From Cyanobacteria bacterium UBA11370 (lineage in GTDB: Bacteria > Cyanobacteriota > Cyanobacteriia > Cyanobacteriales > Coleofasciculaceae), in NCBI GenBank assembly GCA_003486645.1, contig DNGI01000286.1, forward strand, positions 5,479 through 19,478: DNA of 14,000 nucleotides, in the 5' to 3' direction. The translations under genes were made by a program, and so were the position numbers. The notes under the pieces are model-generated. The model was not told where the DNA came from and made no database searches. It saw only the letters and a list, made by a program, of their open reading frames with translations. Shown here one piece after another: positions 6,761 to 14,000 of this stretch. Every line of letters begins with the position of its first letter. The stretch's first letter is position 1.

Positions 6761-9700
6761 TTAATCAATTCCTTCAATCCGATCCTCAACCTCCTGATAC
6801 AACTCCCGCAGAAGCTGTAAGTTACTTTCACTCGTCTCCCAATACCCCCGTCCATTTACTTCTAATAACGTCGAAACCACCTTGCGGAATGAATGGGGAT
6901 TCAAATTCATCAACCGCTGACGCATCGCTTCATCCTGAATAAATGTGGTATTGGTATCCTCATAAATCCAGTTATCCACTGCACCCGCTGTTGCACTCCA
7001 ACCCATCGTATTAACTAACCGCTTCGAGAGTTCTCGTACCCCCTCATACCCGTGACTCAGCATCCCTTCATACCACTTGGGATTAAGTAGCTTCGTCCGT
7101 GCATCTAAGCGCACCGTTTCTGATAAAGTACGTACCTGAGCATTAGCAGTTGTGGTATCAGCAATATAAGCCGATGGACTCTTCCCATCCTTCCGCAAAC
7201 TTGCTACTACTTTGGTTGGATCAGAGTCGAAATAATGGGAAACATCGGTTAGACTAATTTCCGATGAATCCAGATTTTGGAACGTCGCTTCAGCCGTTTT
7301 TAGCGCTGATTCAAAAATTTTCCGACTCTGTTCCATTGTACCAGGACTATCCGATGTAAAGGCAAATGATTTCCGCGCCAAGTACATATCTTGCAGTTCC
7401 GATTCATTCTCCCAAGTGCTATTTTCTACCGCTAAATTAACGTTAGACGAATAGGAACCCGACGCATTAGAAAACACGCGAGTCGCAGCTTGGCGGAGAT
7501 TAATTCCCATTTCCACCGCTTGTTGTGCGGCGTGTTTGCGGACAAAATTCATATCCGTAGGTTCATTCGCTTCCGCTGCCATTTTCACGGCTTGATCCAA
7601 CAGATTCATCTGATTCAGGAACAAATCCCGGAACACACCAGAACAATTAATCACCACATCAATCCGAGGACGACCTAATTCTGCTAAAGGAATGAGTTCC
7701 AATTTATTCACCCGTCCCAACGCATCCGGTACAGGTTTAACCCCCACTAACCACATAATTTGGGCGAGAGATTCTCCGTAGGTTTTGATATTATCTGTAC
7801 CCCAGAGAACGCAAGCAATTGTTTCCGGCCATTTCCCTTCATTTTCTACCCGATGTCGCGCTAATAAACGGTCTACAACAATTTTTGCTGATTTGATCGC
7901 AGCAGTAGTTGGAATCGATTGGGGGTCAAGGGCATGGATATTCTTACCAGTAGGTAAAACATCAGGATTACGAATTGGATCGCCACCAGGACCAGGAATA
8001 ACATATTCCCCTTCTAAGGCTTTTAACATTGCCCCTAATTCATTATCCGCGACAATTTGTTGCAGACAGAATTCCAGATACTCAAACAACGGTTTAAGGG
8101 CTTGGGCATCAATTTTCGTGTACCCTAACTGATGCAGGGCTTCAACCCAAGGTTCTTTTTTGCCCATATTGAAAAAGTTAAGGTTAGAAACCTTAGAAAC
8201 CCGTCCATCTGCATCGGTTTGTTCTTTAACTAAAGCTGTTACCGCCGCACGAGTAGCTAAGGTAATCTCTTGAAGTAACTGCACATCGGCTAAAACGCCC
8301 TGGTCATTATTTTGGTAAATCTCGTCAATATCGCGCCCGATACTATTGGCAATAATTCGGGGTAAACTTTGAATTTCCTCTTCGGCACGGTCGAGATTGG
8401 AAATATTAACTAGAGTTGCGATCGCTTCTTCTGCACTTGGCGGTTTCCCAATAATATGCAACCCACAAGGTAGCAACCGGGATTCAATTTCCATCAGCTT
8501 TTTATACACCAAACCGACTAAAGTATCCCGTTCCTCTGCCGTCATTTGACTAGCATCACTTTCCGGTAAAGCGATATCTTTATCCAGATTCACCAAACGG
8601 CATTTATCCATAATCGTGTTCACAATGGGTACGCCGCGTCCGGTATCTTTGAGAGTTTGATACGACCCAATTAACTCACTTAATTCCTTCAAGCCTTTAT
8701 ACAATCCGGCATTTTCTGCGGGTGGAGTTAGGTAAGAAATTGTCTCGGCATAACTGCGGCGTTTGGCAATAGTAGCCTCACTAGGATTATTCGCTGCATA
8801 ATAATAGAGATTGGGAATTGAACCAATTAAATTATCTGGGTAACAATCCCCGGACATTCCCATCTGTTTACCGGGCATAAATTCCAGCGATCCATGAGTA
8901 CCAAAATGCAGCACCGCATCCGCTTGCCAAAGTTGTTCGAGGTACGTGTAATAAGCGGCAAACCCATGATGAGGACTGGCAGAACGAGAGAATAACAACC
9001 GCATCGGATCGCCTTCATATCCAAACGTTGGCTGTACCCCAATAAACACATTCCCAAAATGTTTGCCGTAAATTAATAGATTTTGTCCATCACTATTGAG
9101 ATGTCCCGGTGGTGACCCCCAATTTTCCTCTAATCTTACTGAGTAGGGTGTAAATCGTTCATATTCCATCACCGACATTTTATAGGCAATATTCAGTTCT
9201 GGAGTGGCATATTGGGCTTGCGCGTCGTGGATGACTTCTTGCATTAATGCTTCCGCAGATTCTGGCAAATCTGGCACATCGTAGCCGTTATTTTTCAGGG
9301 CTTCCATGACTTTATAAATGGAACCGAACACATCTAAATAGGCGGCAGTTCCAACATTTCCTTTATCCGGTGGGAAGCTAAAAACCGTAATCGCAACTTT
9401 CTTTTGTAGTTTGGGTTTGCGACGCAAATTTGCCCATTTCATCGCCCGACGAGCAATCGCTTCAATCCGATCTTGGAGGGCGATCGCTTTCCCGGTAGTT
9501 CCATCTCTTCCGGATAATATAATCGGTTCAATTGCCCCATCTAATTCGGGAATTGCAATCTGTAATGCGACTTGAATTGGATGCAATCCTAAATCACTTT
9601 TTTCCCATTCTTCTGTTGTTTGAAAGACTAAAGGTAGTGCCACCATGTAGGGACGATTGAGGCGTTTTAAGGATTCAATCGCTTTCGGATGGTCTTGTCG

Positions 9701-10747
9701 GGCTGGCCCTCCAACTAGGGCAAACCCTGTTAAGGAGACTACCGTATCAACGAGGGTAATTGTCCCATTTCCACCTCTACCCGCAGGCGTATCATAAAAA
9801 TAAGCATCAACGGGTTTAGAAAAGTCTAAACCGCCAGCGAAGACAGGAATTGCCCGCGCTCCCATCGCTTCTAATTCCTGTACCATTGCTACATAATGAG
9901 CATCATCTCCAGTAACTAAATGCGTCCGTTGTAAGACTAAACCAACACAAGGGGCAAAGGGGTCTTTTAAATCATCGGAAATATCGCTACGATTGTTGTA
10001 CCAATTGAGGTAATCTTTGACATCCTCAAACATTTTTGGAGCGAGGGGATGCCAGATGCCCATATCGGGATAAACCACCGGGTCTTTAAAATGCAGATTT
10101 TTTGCTTTGAGGACGTATTTATCTGCTAACATGAGCAGGAAGTTCTCTAAATTATCTGAAGAACCACCGAGCCAATATTGGAAACTGAGCATGAAGTTAC
10201 GAGCATCCTGAGCTTTATCAATGGGCATATACTTCAGGATTTTTGGTAACGTTTGCAGTAGTTTCAGCATCCCGTCTTGAAAGGATGACCCTGACTGCTC
10301 TTTACGCTTCCGCATAAATTGAGCGATCGCACTTTTAGATTGCCCTAACTGTGCCATTGAAAAGCTACCCAATTTATTGAGGCGCATGACTTGTGGCATG
10401 GAAGGGAAGACAATCGCTGCGTCAAGGCGATCGCGGTGGGGTTGTACAGCAGCTACTAGCTTATCGGCGAGATCTTCAATAAAGATCAGCGAGGCAATAA
10501 AGATATTCGCTTCGGCAATATCCCGTTGAAAGTCTTCGTAGTTTTGCGAGTCGCGGAGTTCTTCGATCAAATACCCGCTAATTTCAATAGCGACATCCGG
10601 TTGATTGCGATTGATTGAGTTAACAGCAGCGGACAAGGCACTCTGATATTGTGGCTCTAGCACGACATAGACCACCTTGAGTAAGTGACGATCCTTGAGT
10701 TCCTCTGGGCTAATGTGGCGAATGGTGGACTTGACGTGAGTGAACAT
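6761..10747 (-). CDS. chlH: magnesium chelatase subunit H
   Basis: ChlH is the large, porphyrin-binding catalytic subunit of magnesium chelatase (EC 6.6.1.1). With the AAA+ subunits ChlI and ChlD it inserts Mg2+ into protoporphyrin IX, the first step committed to chlorophyll; Gun4 stimulates it. The protein has 1328 residues, the normal cyanobacterial length. An N-terminal ChlH-type domain (about 1-165) is followed by the CobN/BchH-like body. The conserved block His614-Phe-Gly-Thr-His618-Gly-Ser-Leu-Glu622 followed by Pro-Gly-Lys627 is the family hallmark, shared with cobaltochelatase CobN. No frameshift or gap is seen. The start is supported by AAGGAG on the minus strand (10756-10761), eight bases from the ATG. 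It is a single gene here: chlI, chlD and gun4 are not adjacent. An HLR1-like site lies about 135 bp upstream and a strong terminator lies downstream. Confidence 0.98.
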   Translation of the reverse strand: MFTHVKSTIRHISPEELKDRHLLKVVYVVLEPQYQSALSAAVNSINRNQPDVAIEISGYLIEELRDSQNYEDFQRDIAEANIFIASLIFIEDLADKLVAAVQPHRDRLDAAIVFPSMPQVMRLNKLGSFSMAQLGQSKSAIAQFMRKRKEQSGSSFQDGMLKLLQTLPKILKYMPIDKAQDARNFMLSFQYWLGGSSDNLENFLLMLADKYVLKAKNLHFKDPVVYPDMGIWHPLAPKMFEDVKDYLNWYNNRSDISDDLKDPFAPCVGLVLQRTHLVTGDDAHYVAMVQELEAMGARAIPVFAGGLDFSKPVDAYFYDTPAGRGGNGTITLVDTVVSLTGFALVGGPARQDHPKAIESLKRLNRPYMVALPLVFQTTEEWEKSDLGLHPIQVALQIAIPELDGAIEPIILSGRDGTTGKAIALQDRIEAIARRAMKWANLRRKPKLQKKVAITVFSFPPDKGNVGTAAYLDVFGSIYKVMEALKNNGYDVPDLPESAEALMQEVIHDAQAQYATPELNIAYKMSVMEYERFTPYSVRLEENWGSPPGHLNSDGQNLLIYGKHFGNVFIGVQPTFGYEGDPMRLLFSRSASPHHGFAAYYTYLEQLWQADAVLHFGTHGSLEFMPGKQMGMSGDCYPDNLIGSIPNLYYYAANNPSEATIAKRRSYAETISYLTPPAENAGLYKGLKELSELIGSYQTLKDTGRGVPIVNTIMDKCRLVNLDKDIALPESDASQMTAEERDTLVGLVYKKLMEIESRLLPCGLHIIGKPPSAEEAIATLVNISNLDRAEEEIQSLPRIIANSIGRDIDEIYQNNDQGVLADVQLLQEITLATRAAVTALVKEQTDADGRVSKVSNLNFFNMGKKEPWVEALHQLGYTKIDAQALKPLFEYLEFCLQQIVADNELGAMLKALEGEYVIPGPGGDPIRNPDVLPTGKNIHALDPQSIPTTAAIKSAKIVVDRLLARHRVENEGKWPETIACVLWGTDNIKTYGESLAQIMWLVGVKPVPDALGRVNKLELIPLAELGRPRIDVVINCSGVFRDLFLNQMNLLDQAVKMAAEANEPTDMNFVRKHAAQQAVEMGINLRQAATRVFSNASGSYSSNVNLAVENSTWENESELQDMYLARKSFAFTSDSPGTMEQSRKIFESALKTAEATFQNLDSSEISLTDVSHYFDSDPTKVVASLRKDGKSPSAYIADTTTANAQVRTLSETVRLDARTKLLNPKWYEGMLSHGYEGVRELSKRLVNTMGWSATAGAVDNWIYEDTNTTFIQDEAMRQRLMNLNPHSFRKVVSTLLEVNGRGYWETSESNLQLLRELYQEVEDRIEGID

Positions 10748-10882
10748 CGGTAAGGCTCCTTATGATGCGCGTTCTCTTCTCATCTTGTGAAAGGCAACAT
10801 AAGTTTTTTACCAGAAAACGCTTACCCGATGAGAGTTTGAGGCGTTATCTGACACAATTCGATATGAAATTTGAGTTATTTT

Positions 10883-10900
10883 GTTACATAAGTTTACTTT
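10883..10900 (+). promoter_or_regulatory. HLR1-like (RpaB) site upstream of chlH
   Basis: GTTACATAAGTTTACTTT agrees with the cyanobacterial HLR1 consensus, two (G/T)TTACA(T/A)(T/A) units separated by two bases, at all but one specified position. HLR1 is the binding site of the response regulator RpaB, which controls light-responsive photosynthesis genes. The motif starts about 135 bp from the chlH start codon, a distance suited to activation or repression of chlH. It could be chance in AT-rich DNA. Confidence 0.45.
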
Positions 10901-11064
10901 AATGGGAGTGTTTACTTGAGATTTTTAACGAAATCTATCATTTTATTTTTGATTTAAAGCTATATAGTTGTTGAATTTTTAAGTATTTATGTTCGGGAAT
11001 TAATTACCTATAGTTGAGGACAATTTTAAAAATAATCAGCAAATGAACCTAGGAAAAACAGTAA

Positions 11065-11094
11065 AGGTTAAGGATAGGTTAAAAAAAGTATAAT
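11065..11094 (+). promoter_or_regulatory. promoter-like module 1: paired AGGTTAA repeats plus TATAAT
   Basis: AGGTTAA occurs at 11065-11071 and 11076-11082, exactly 11 bp apart, and TATAAT lies at 11089-11094. The repeats occupy the -35 area, and no TTGACA-like hexamer is present. Read on the other strand they give TTAACCT units at 11-bp spacing, like the cyanobacterial Pho box (CTTAACCT repeats) bound by SphR. An activator-dependent promoter is therefore plausible. The same module with identical internal spacing precedes PEP-CTERM gene 2. Confidence 0.5.
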
Positions 11095-11105
11095 TTTGGA
11101 CTCGG

Positions 11106-11180
11106 CTTCATCAAAGCTTCATAAAGACTTCATCAAAACTTTAAAAATAGCATCAATGCTTCATAGTAAATTCATAAAGT
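11106..11180 (+). repeat. phased 11-bp CTTCAT repeat array, copy 1
   Basis: Four 11-mers begin at 11106, 11117, 11128 and 11139 (CTTCATCAAAG, CTTCATAAAGA, CTTCATCAAAA, CTTTAAAAATA). A 9-base gap follows, then two more 11-mers begin at 11159 and 11170 (CTTCATAGTAA, ATTCATAAAGT). One-turn spacing of direct repeats is how OmpR/PhoB-family regulators bind DNA. A TATAAA overlaps the end of the array (11180-11185), giving a possible second -10. If instead transcription starts from the TATAAT upstream, the array lies in the 5' leader. Confidence 0.65.
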
Positions 11181-11273
11181 ATAAAGGCTGACCAGAGAAA
11201 TTTCAGTAATAAGGTATTTGTACCTCAAGGTTCCGATTACCTGATTCATCCCATCAAAATAGGAGTTAAAAGC

Positions 11274-11852
11274 ATGAAAAATATCTTCACGACAATTGCT
11301 GCTACCGCAGCAACTTCGGTTGCTTTATCCTTAGTAATGGCTCAACAAGCTCAAGCGATCGCTTTCAACTTTAACTGGCAAGGAGATAGTGGCTATTCAG
11401 CAACGGGGATGTTCAGCTACGACGAAACCACCGCCCCAACCATCATTTCTGAAAGTGGTCCTGGACCGACTAATTACTTACAATCGTTAATGGTTTCTTT
11501 CTTTGATCCAGGCGGAAATCCTCTCCAGTCGTTTAATACGGTTGCTAACGGAGTATCTGAATCTCGTTTTTTCCAATTTAATTTTGATACTTCCACTCAA
11601 ACCCTGTTTGGTGCTTTTGATGTCGGAGGGGGTACGGGTGTAATTGGAGAACAATTCCTCCAAGGAACGATTGGTGACGGTTTGCGATTGGTTCAGGATG
11701 TCGATCAAATCTCACAATCAATTGAATTAGATCGAAATTCTGGGGAGATTACAGTTAGTGCCAAAAGCGTACCTGAACCTGCTTCTGTATTGGGTTTAGT
11801 TGCATTGGGTGCAATGGGTGTAGGTTCTGCGCTGAAGAGAAAGAAAGCATAG
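11274..11852 (+). CDS. PEP-CTERM sorting-domain protein, copy 1
   Basis: This is a 192-residue exported protein with a cleavable signal peptide (hydrophobic core about 6-23, likely cleavage after Ala-Gln-Ala at 26-28). The PEP-CTERM tail comprises Val-Pro-Glu-Pro at 166-169, a hydrophobic helix about 171-186 and a basic end Lys188-Arg-Lys-Lys191. Such tails are recognised by exosortase, which cuts or anchors proteins bound for the envelope or extracellular matrix. The mature part is rich in Gly, Ser, Thr, Phe and Asn, beta-strand-like, Cys-free, and of unknown specific role. AGGAG lies eight bases before the ATG. It is 88% identical (169 of 192) to the tandem copy starting at 12199. The exosortase gene is not in this window. 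Confidence 0.93.
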   Translation: MKNIFTTIAATAATSVALSLVMAQQAQAIAFNFNWQGDSGYSATGMFSYDETTAPTIISESGPGPTNYLQSLMVSFFDPGGNPLQSFNTVANGVSESRFFQFNFDTSTQTLFGAFDVGGGTGVIGEQFLQGTIGDGLRLVQDVDQISQSIELDRNSGEITVSAKSVPEPASVLGLVALGAMGVGSALKRKKA

Positions 11853-11868
11853 TGTAATGAATTGGGGG

Positions 11869-11907
11869 CGATCGCTTCTTATTCTGTGGTGAGTCAAGAG
11901 GCGATCG
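11869..11907 (+). terminator. HIP1-based hairpin terminator of PEP-CTERM gene 1
   Basis: The arms 11869-11880 and 11896-11907 pair over 12 bp, with one G-U wobble next to the CGATCG core and a 15-base loop. The T-rich run ATTTTGATTTTTC follows directly. This is a good intrinsic terminator 16 bases after the stop. Both arms carry a HIP1-type CGATCG core. Confidence 0.65.
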
Positions 11908-12010
11908 ATTTTGATTTTTCAAAGAAATTTAGGATGCTTAATTATCTTAAAGCTATATAGCGTTAAAAAGCTAAAATTAATAATGTAATGAGCGATAGGA
12001 AAATCAGGAA

Positions 12011-12040
12011 AGGTTAATTATAGGTTAAGAGAAGTATAAT
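12011..12040 (+). promoter_or_regulatory. promoter-like module 2: paired AGGTTAA repeats plus TATAAT
   Basis: AGGTTAA at 12011-12017 and 12022-12028 (11 bp apart) is followed by TATAAT at 12035-12040. The distance from the second repeat to TATAAT (13 bases start to start) and from TATAAT to the CTTCAT array (17 bases) is identical to copy 1, although the bases between differ. Kept spacing among changed bases suggests function. The meaning is as for module 1: a Pho-box-like, activator-dependent promoter is possible. Confidence 0.5.
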
Positions 12041-12051
12041 TTTGCCATCAA

Positions 12052-12126
12052 CTTCATCAAATCTTCATAAAGAATTCATCAAAACTTTAAAAATAAAATA
12101 AAGGCTTCATAGTAAATTCATAAAGT
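12052..12126 (+). repeat. phased 11-bp CTTCAT repeat array, copy 2
   Basis: Four 11-mers start at 12052, 12063, 12074 and 12085 (CTTCATCAAAT, CTTCATAAAGA, ATTCATCAAAA, CTTTAAAAATA). A 9-base gap follows, then two start at 12105 and 12116 (CTTCATAGTAA, ATTCATAAAGT). The layout equals that of copy 1 base for base in spacing. The 9-base gap sequence itself has changed between the copies while the repeat units are nearly unchanged. TATAAA again overlaps the end of the array (12126-12131). Confidence 0.65.
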
Positions 12127-12198
12127 ATAAACAAAGACCAGATAAAGTTCATCATTTTCGATTATCTAACTCACACAATCAAAATAGGAGTTAAAAGC

Positions 12199-12777
12199 AT
12201 GAAAAACATCTTTACCACAATTGCAGCTACCGCCGTAACTTCGGCTGCTTTATCCTTAGTAATGGCTCAACAAGCCCAAGCGATCGCTTTCAACTTTAAC
12301 TGGCAAGGAGATGGTGGCTATTCAGCAACGGGGATGTTCAGCTACGACGAAACCACCGCCCCAACGATAATTTCTGAAAGTGGTGCGGGATCGACTAATT
12401 ACTTACAATCGTTAATGGTTTCTTTCTTTGATCCCAGCGGCAATTCCCTCCAGTCGTTTAATACGGTTACTGATGGCGTATCTGAATCTCCTTTTTTCCA
12501 ATTTAATTTTGATACTTCCACTCAAACCCTGTTTGGTGATTTTAACGTCGGAGGGGGTACGGGCGTAATCGGAGAACAATTCTTCTCGGGAACGGTTGGT
12601 AGCCTCTTGCGATTGCGTCAGGATGTCGATCAAATGGGAACTTCAATTGAATTAGATCGCAATTCTGGGGAGATTACAGTTAGTGCCAAAAGCGTACCTG
12701 AACCTGCTTCTGTATTGGGTTTATTGGCATTCGGTGCAATGGGTGTAGGTTCTGCGCTGAAGAGAAAGAAAGCGTAG
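12199..12777 (+). CDS. PEP-CTERM sorting-domain protein, copy 2
   Basis: This tandem paralogue of the gene at 11274 has the same 192-residue length. Signal peptide (1-28), Pro-Glu-Pro motif (167-169), C-terminal helix and Lys-Arg-Lys-Lys end are all kept, so it is also expected to be an exosortase substrate of the envelope or matrix. Of 23 differences from copy 1, nine fall within residues 129-148 (for example Leu129Phe, Gln130Ser, Asp135Ser, Gly136Leu, Val140Arg, Gln148Thr), while residues 40-62 and 149-175 are identical. Both genes look intact and equally well equipped with AGGAG and upstream control sites. They are monocistronic in layout, each with its own promoter region and hairpin. Confidence 0.93.
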   Translation: MKNIFTTIAATAVTSAALSLVMAQQAQAIAFNFNWQGDGGYSATGMFSYDETTAPTIISESGAGSTNYLQSLMVSFFDPSGNSLQSFNTVTDGVSESPFFQFNFDTSTQTLFGDFNVGGGTGVIGEQFFSGTVGSLLRLRQDVDQMGTSIELDRNSGEITVSAKSVPEPASVLGLLAFGAMGVGSALKRKKA

Positions 12778-12792
12778 GGTAATGAATTGAGG

Positions 12793-12833
12793 GCGATCGC
12801 TTCTTATTCTGTGGTGAGTGAAGAGGCGATCGC
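12793..12833. terminator. HIP1-based hairpin between convergent genes
   Basis: GCGATCGC plus TTCTT (12793-12805) pairs with AAGAG plus GCGATCGC (12821-12833): 13 bp with a single G-U wobble and a 15-base loop. It is the unit-2 copy of the hairpin at 11869. Copy 2 lacks the immediate T run (ACTTCTAAAACTTTT follows), so it is a weaker intrinsic terminator on the plus strand. It lies between the stop of PEP-CTERM gene 2 and the stop of the convergent DUF29 gene and may serve both. Confidence 0.55.
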
Positions 12834-12858
12834 ACTTCTAAAACTTTTCTTGAAACCT

Positions 12859-13326
12859 CTATTCAGGTAGATAATCAGGGTTAAAAACATCTTCCAGCGT
12901 GAATGGAGGTTCAGTAGGGAAAAAATCAGCAGGAAGTTGATATTTACGCAAAGCATCACTCCTAGCTTTTTGATAGGAATCGAGAAACAGATCGGTTAAA
13001 AGGGGACGGAGGCTAGGACTATCTTCAAGGGAAAAGTCAATCTGTCTTCTCTGTTCCACAATTGTATCGCGCCAACCCCTAGCGTTATAGGCTTTCTCTG
13101 CTTCCCAATAGATAAGTTTAAGCAGATGTTCAATCAGGACAATTAATCGGCTTTTCAGTTCCTTTTTCTCGCTTCGTCCCATGCTTTCAATTTCTTCAAT
13201 TAAATTTTCCAAATCTACCTCTTGAAAGCGATGCTCTTTGAGCAATTTTGCCGTGGTTTGTATCCACAAATAAAAATCTTGCTCATAAAGGAGGTGATTG
13301 AGTTGGGGTTGAGAATGGGCTACCAT
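12859..13326 (-). CDS. DUF29 family protein, 155 aa
   Basis: This small soluble protein matches the DUF29 family, which is very abundant in cyanobacteria. Typical features are an opening Leu-Tyr-Glu-Gln-Asp-Phe-Tyr-x-Trp segment near residues 13-21, an Ile-Glu-Glu-Ile-Glu-Ser-Met-Gly-Arg block near 43-51, and a helix with Leu-Ile-Glu-His-Leu-Leu-Lys-Leu near 63-71. A Trp-Arg-x-Thr-Ile near 85-89 and a closing Phe-Thr-Leu-Glu-Asp-Val-Phe-Asn-Pro-Asp-Tyr-Leu-Pro stretch complete the pattern. Function is unknown; the family is often multicopy and occurs as single genes. The upstream ribosome-binding site is weak (AGGGAT). It is convergent with PEP-CTERM gene 2 and divergent from the next gene, so it stands alone. 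Confidence 0.88.
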   Translation of the reverse strand: MVAHSQPQLNHLLYEQDFYLWIQTTAKLLKEHRFQEVDLENLIEEIESMGRSEKKELKSRLIVLIEHLLKLIYWEAEKAYNARGWRDTIVEQRRQIDFSLEDSPSLRPLLTDLFLDSYQKARSDALRKYQLPADFFPTEPPFTLEDVFNPDYLPE

Positions 13327-13457
13327 AGCAGTCTATCCCTGTAGTGTGAGTTATAGTGTAAGGCGATCGCGCCATCAATCGCTAGACTTAAGTTAATGAG
13401 GATTCGGGAATAATTTCCTCTAGAGTTATAAGATTGATGGAAGAAAATTGCCTCGTA

Positions 13458-14000
13458 ATGCAACCTGTTGATATTTTAATTCTGTCCAATGGTCCAGGTG
13501 AAGTAACAACTTGGGTACGACCTGTAGTCAAGGCTTTGCGGCAACAATTAGGGGAGGATCGCTCTTTAGTACGTATTTCTGTAGTTCTATCTCGTTGTCC
13601 TAATGCGACAGGAAAAGAGGCAGATATTGCAGGTTCATATTCAGAAGTTGATCGCGTACAGAGTGCAGACTATTTCTTGGGTTTTTTACTATGGGGAAGG
13701 ACAGCAGACCATTGGGATTGGCGCGATCATGGTGTGGTTCTTTTCTTAGGTGGTGATCAATTTTTTACGGTAATTATTGGTAAGCGGTTGGGTTATCGTA
13801 CTGTTGTTTATGCGGAATGGGATGCACGTTGGTATTCGTTAATTGATCGATTTGGGGTGATGAAAGCGGAAGTTATTACTAAGTCTCCTAAAAAATATCG
13901 GCATAAATTAACAGTTGTGGGAGATTTGATGGCAGATGTGGCAACAGATTTTGTAACGGATGTAGCGGATGGGGTAGCGGATGTAGCGGATGTGGCAGCG
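13458..14000 (+). CDS. lipid-A-disaccharide synthase-related protein (LpxB-like), 5' part
   Basis: An open frame runs off the window after 181 codons. The N terminus, Met-Gln-Pro-Val-Asp-Ile-Leu-Ile-Leu-Ser-Asn-Gly-Pro-Gly-Glu, followed by Thr-Thr-Trp-Val-Arg-Pro-Val, matches the cyanobacterial protein family related to lipid-A-disaccharide synthase LpxB, a GT-B-type glycosyltransferase. The Gly-Pro-Gly-Glu loop is the expected nucleotide-sugar-side turn. It is not necessarily the true LpxB; the substrate is unknown. The ATG at 13458 is chosen by similarity of the N terminus. An in-frame ATG at 13437 would add seven residues. Neither has a clear ribosome-binding site. The last 22 codons are an Asp-Val-Ala-rich repeat that is unusual for this family. 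Confidence 0.75.
   Translation, partial: MQPVDILILSNGPGEVTTWVRPVVKALRQQLGEDRSLVRISVVLSRCPNATGKEADIAGSYSEVDRVQSADYFLGFLLWGRTADHWDWRDHGVVLFLGGDQFFTVIIGKRLGYRTVVYAEWDARWYSLIDRFGVMKAEVITKSPKKYRHKLTVVGDLMADVATDFVTDVADGVADVADVAA
13935..14000 (+). repeat. in-frame GATGTAGCG-type repeat (Asp-Val-Ala)
   Basis: Imperfect tandem copies of GATGTAGCG and close variants (GATGTGGCA, GATGGGGTAGCG) fill the last 66 bases and continue to the window edge. All variants are multiples of three, so the frame is kept and they encode alternating Asp-Val-Ala with a few Thr, Phe and Gly. It looks like a slippage-prone minisatellite inside the LpxB-like gene. Confidence 0.65.

Larger units (their letters stand above)
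10748..11273. other. 526-bp divergent control region between chlH and PEP-CTERM gene 1
   Basis: No gene is seen in this AT-rich gap. The part next to chlH holds its ribosome-binding site (10756-10761) and an HLR1-like motif (10883-10900). Bases 10901-10953 show nothing I can name. From TTAAAGCTATATAG (10954-10967) onward, the sequence is a diverged copy of the region upstream of the second PEP-CTERM gene. It contains AGGTTAA repeats, a TATAAT box and the phased CTTCAT array, listed separately. AGGAG (11261-11265) is the ribosome-binding site of PEP-CTERM gene 1. Confidence 0.7.
11853..12198 (+). other. 346-bp gap between the PEP-CTERM genes: terminator plus duplicated control region
   Basis: No gene is seen. 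The gap holds the HIP1-based hairpin of gene 1 (11869-11907), then the second copy of the upstream region. That copy starts at TTAAAGCTATATAG (11947-11960) and contains AGGTTAA repeats with TATAAT (12011-12040), the phased CTTCAT array (12052-12126) and AGGAG at 12186-12190. Compared with copy 1, it is about 47 bp shorter between TTAAAGCTATATAG and TATAAT, and 21 bp shorter between the array and the ATG. Confidence 0.75.
10954..12833 (+). repeat. tandem duplication of a ~0.9-kb control region + PEP-CTERM gene + terminator unit
   Basis: Unit 1 runs from TTAAAGCTATATAG (10954) to the hairpin end at 11907. Unit 2 runs from the same 14-mer (11947) to 12833. Control region, gene and 3' hairpin all correspond in order. 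Coding parts have no length differences; the non-coding parts carry at least two indels (about 47 and 21 bp). This is a direct gene duplication of the whole expression unit. Confidence 0.85.

Noticed and set aside
6751..6942. Plus-strand frame over the chlH 3' end
   Set aside because: It begins in the chlH terminator region and runs antisense through conserved chlH codons; no ribosome-binding site.
7490..9057. Open frames opposite or overlapping chlH (7490-7678 plus, 7785-8132 plus, 8827-9057 minus)
   Set aside because: They lie wholly within the strongly conserved chlH frame, have no ribosome-binding sites and give no recognisable protein.
11106..11180. The repeat array as a CRISPR
   Set aside because: The units are only 11 bp and adjoin with no spacers; there are no cas genes.
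11487..12633. Matching 73-codon antisense frames in both PEP-CTERM genes (11487-11708 and 12412-12633)
   Set aside because: Their conservation is explained by the duplication of the sense genes; the proteins are low-complexity, and no promoter or ribosome-binding site is seen.

Overview
The window looks like chromosomal DNA from a cyanobacterium, probably a filamentous or otherwise large-genome one. Three things point that way: the octamer GCGATCGC (HIP1) occurs about 17 times in 14 kb, there is a full-length cyanobacterial-type magnesium chelatase subunit H, and several small proteins belong to typically cyanobacterial families (a CPBP protease with a cyanobacterial N-terminal domain, PEP-CTERM proteins, DUF29, and a lipid-A-disaccharide-synthase-like glycosyltransferase). 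I see no rRNA, tRNA, CRISPR array or transposase gene.

Left part (1-2132). A palindromic MITE-like element lies next to the end of a minus-strand hypothetical gene (149-670). Upstream of that gene, in the same frame and separated by a single TAG stop and five sense codons, is a doubtful 87-codon ORF. Head to head with it is a plus-strand gene for a membrane CPBP-family protease.

Centre (2173-6496). A likely transcription unit has its own sigma-70-like promoter. It holds a DEAH-box superfamily 2 helicase of the type found with DNA phosphorothioation (Dnd) loci, an 80-residue protein, and a DndD-type SMC/Rad50-like ATPase whose start codon overlaps the stop of the small gene. The other phosphorothioation genes (dndB, dndC, dndE) are not here. 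The locus is therefore either split or partial, or a different defence module built from Dnd parts. A small one-helix membrane protein follows.

Right part (6500-14000). A second, unrelated MITE-like inverted repeat and a strong hairpin terminator precede the 3' end of chlH, which fills 4 kb on the minus strand. An RpaB/HLR1-like site lies upstream of chlH. Two tandem PEP-CTERM genes (88% identical) follow, each carrying its own copy of an elaborate upstream region: two 11-bp-spaced AGGTTAA units, a TATAAT box, then a phased array of 11-bp CTTCAT-type repeats in a 4 + 9-bp gap + 2 layout. Each gene ends in a hairpin built on HIP1 palindromes. The window closes with a minus-strand DUF29 gene and the first 181 codons of a plus-strand LpxB-like gene, which runs off the edge in the middle of an in-frame Asp-Val-Ala repeat.

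Together the genes form housekeeping surroundings (chlorophyll synthesis, envelope) interrupted by a defence-type module and by a recently duplicated surface-protein gene with an unusual, strictly conserved control region.
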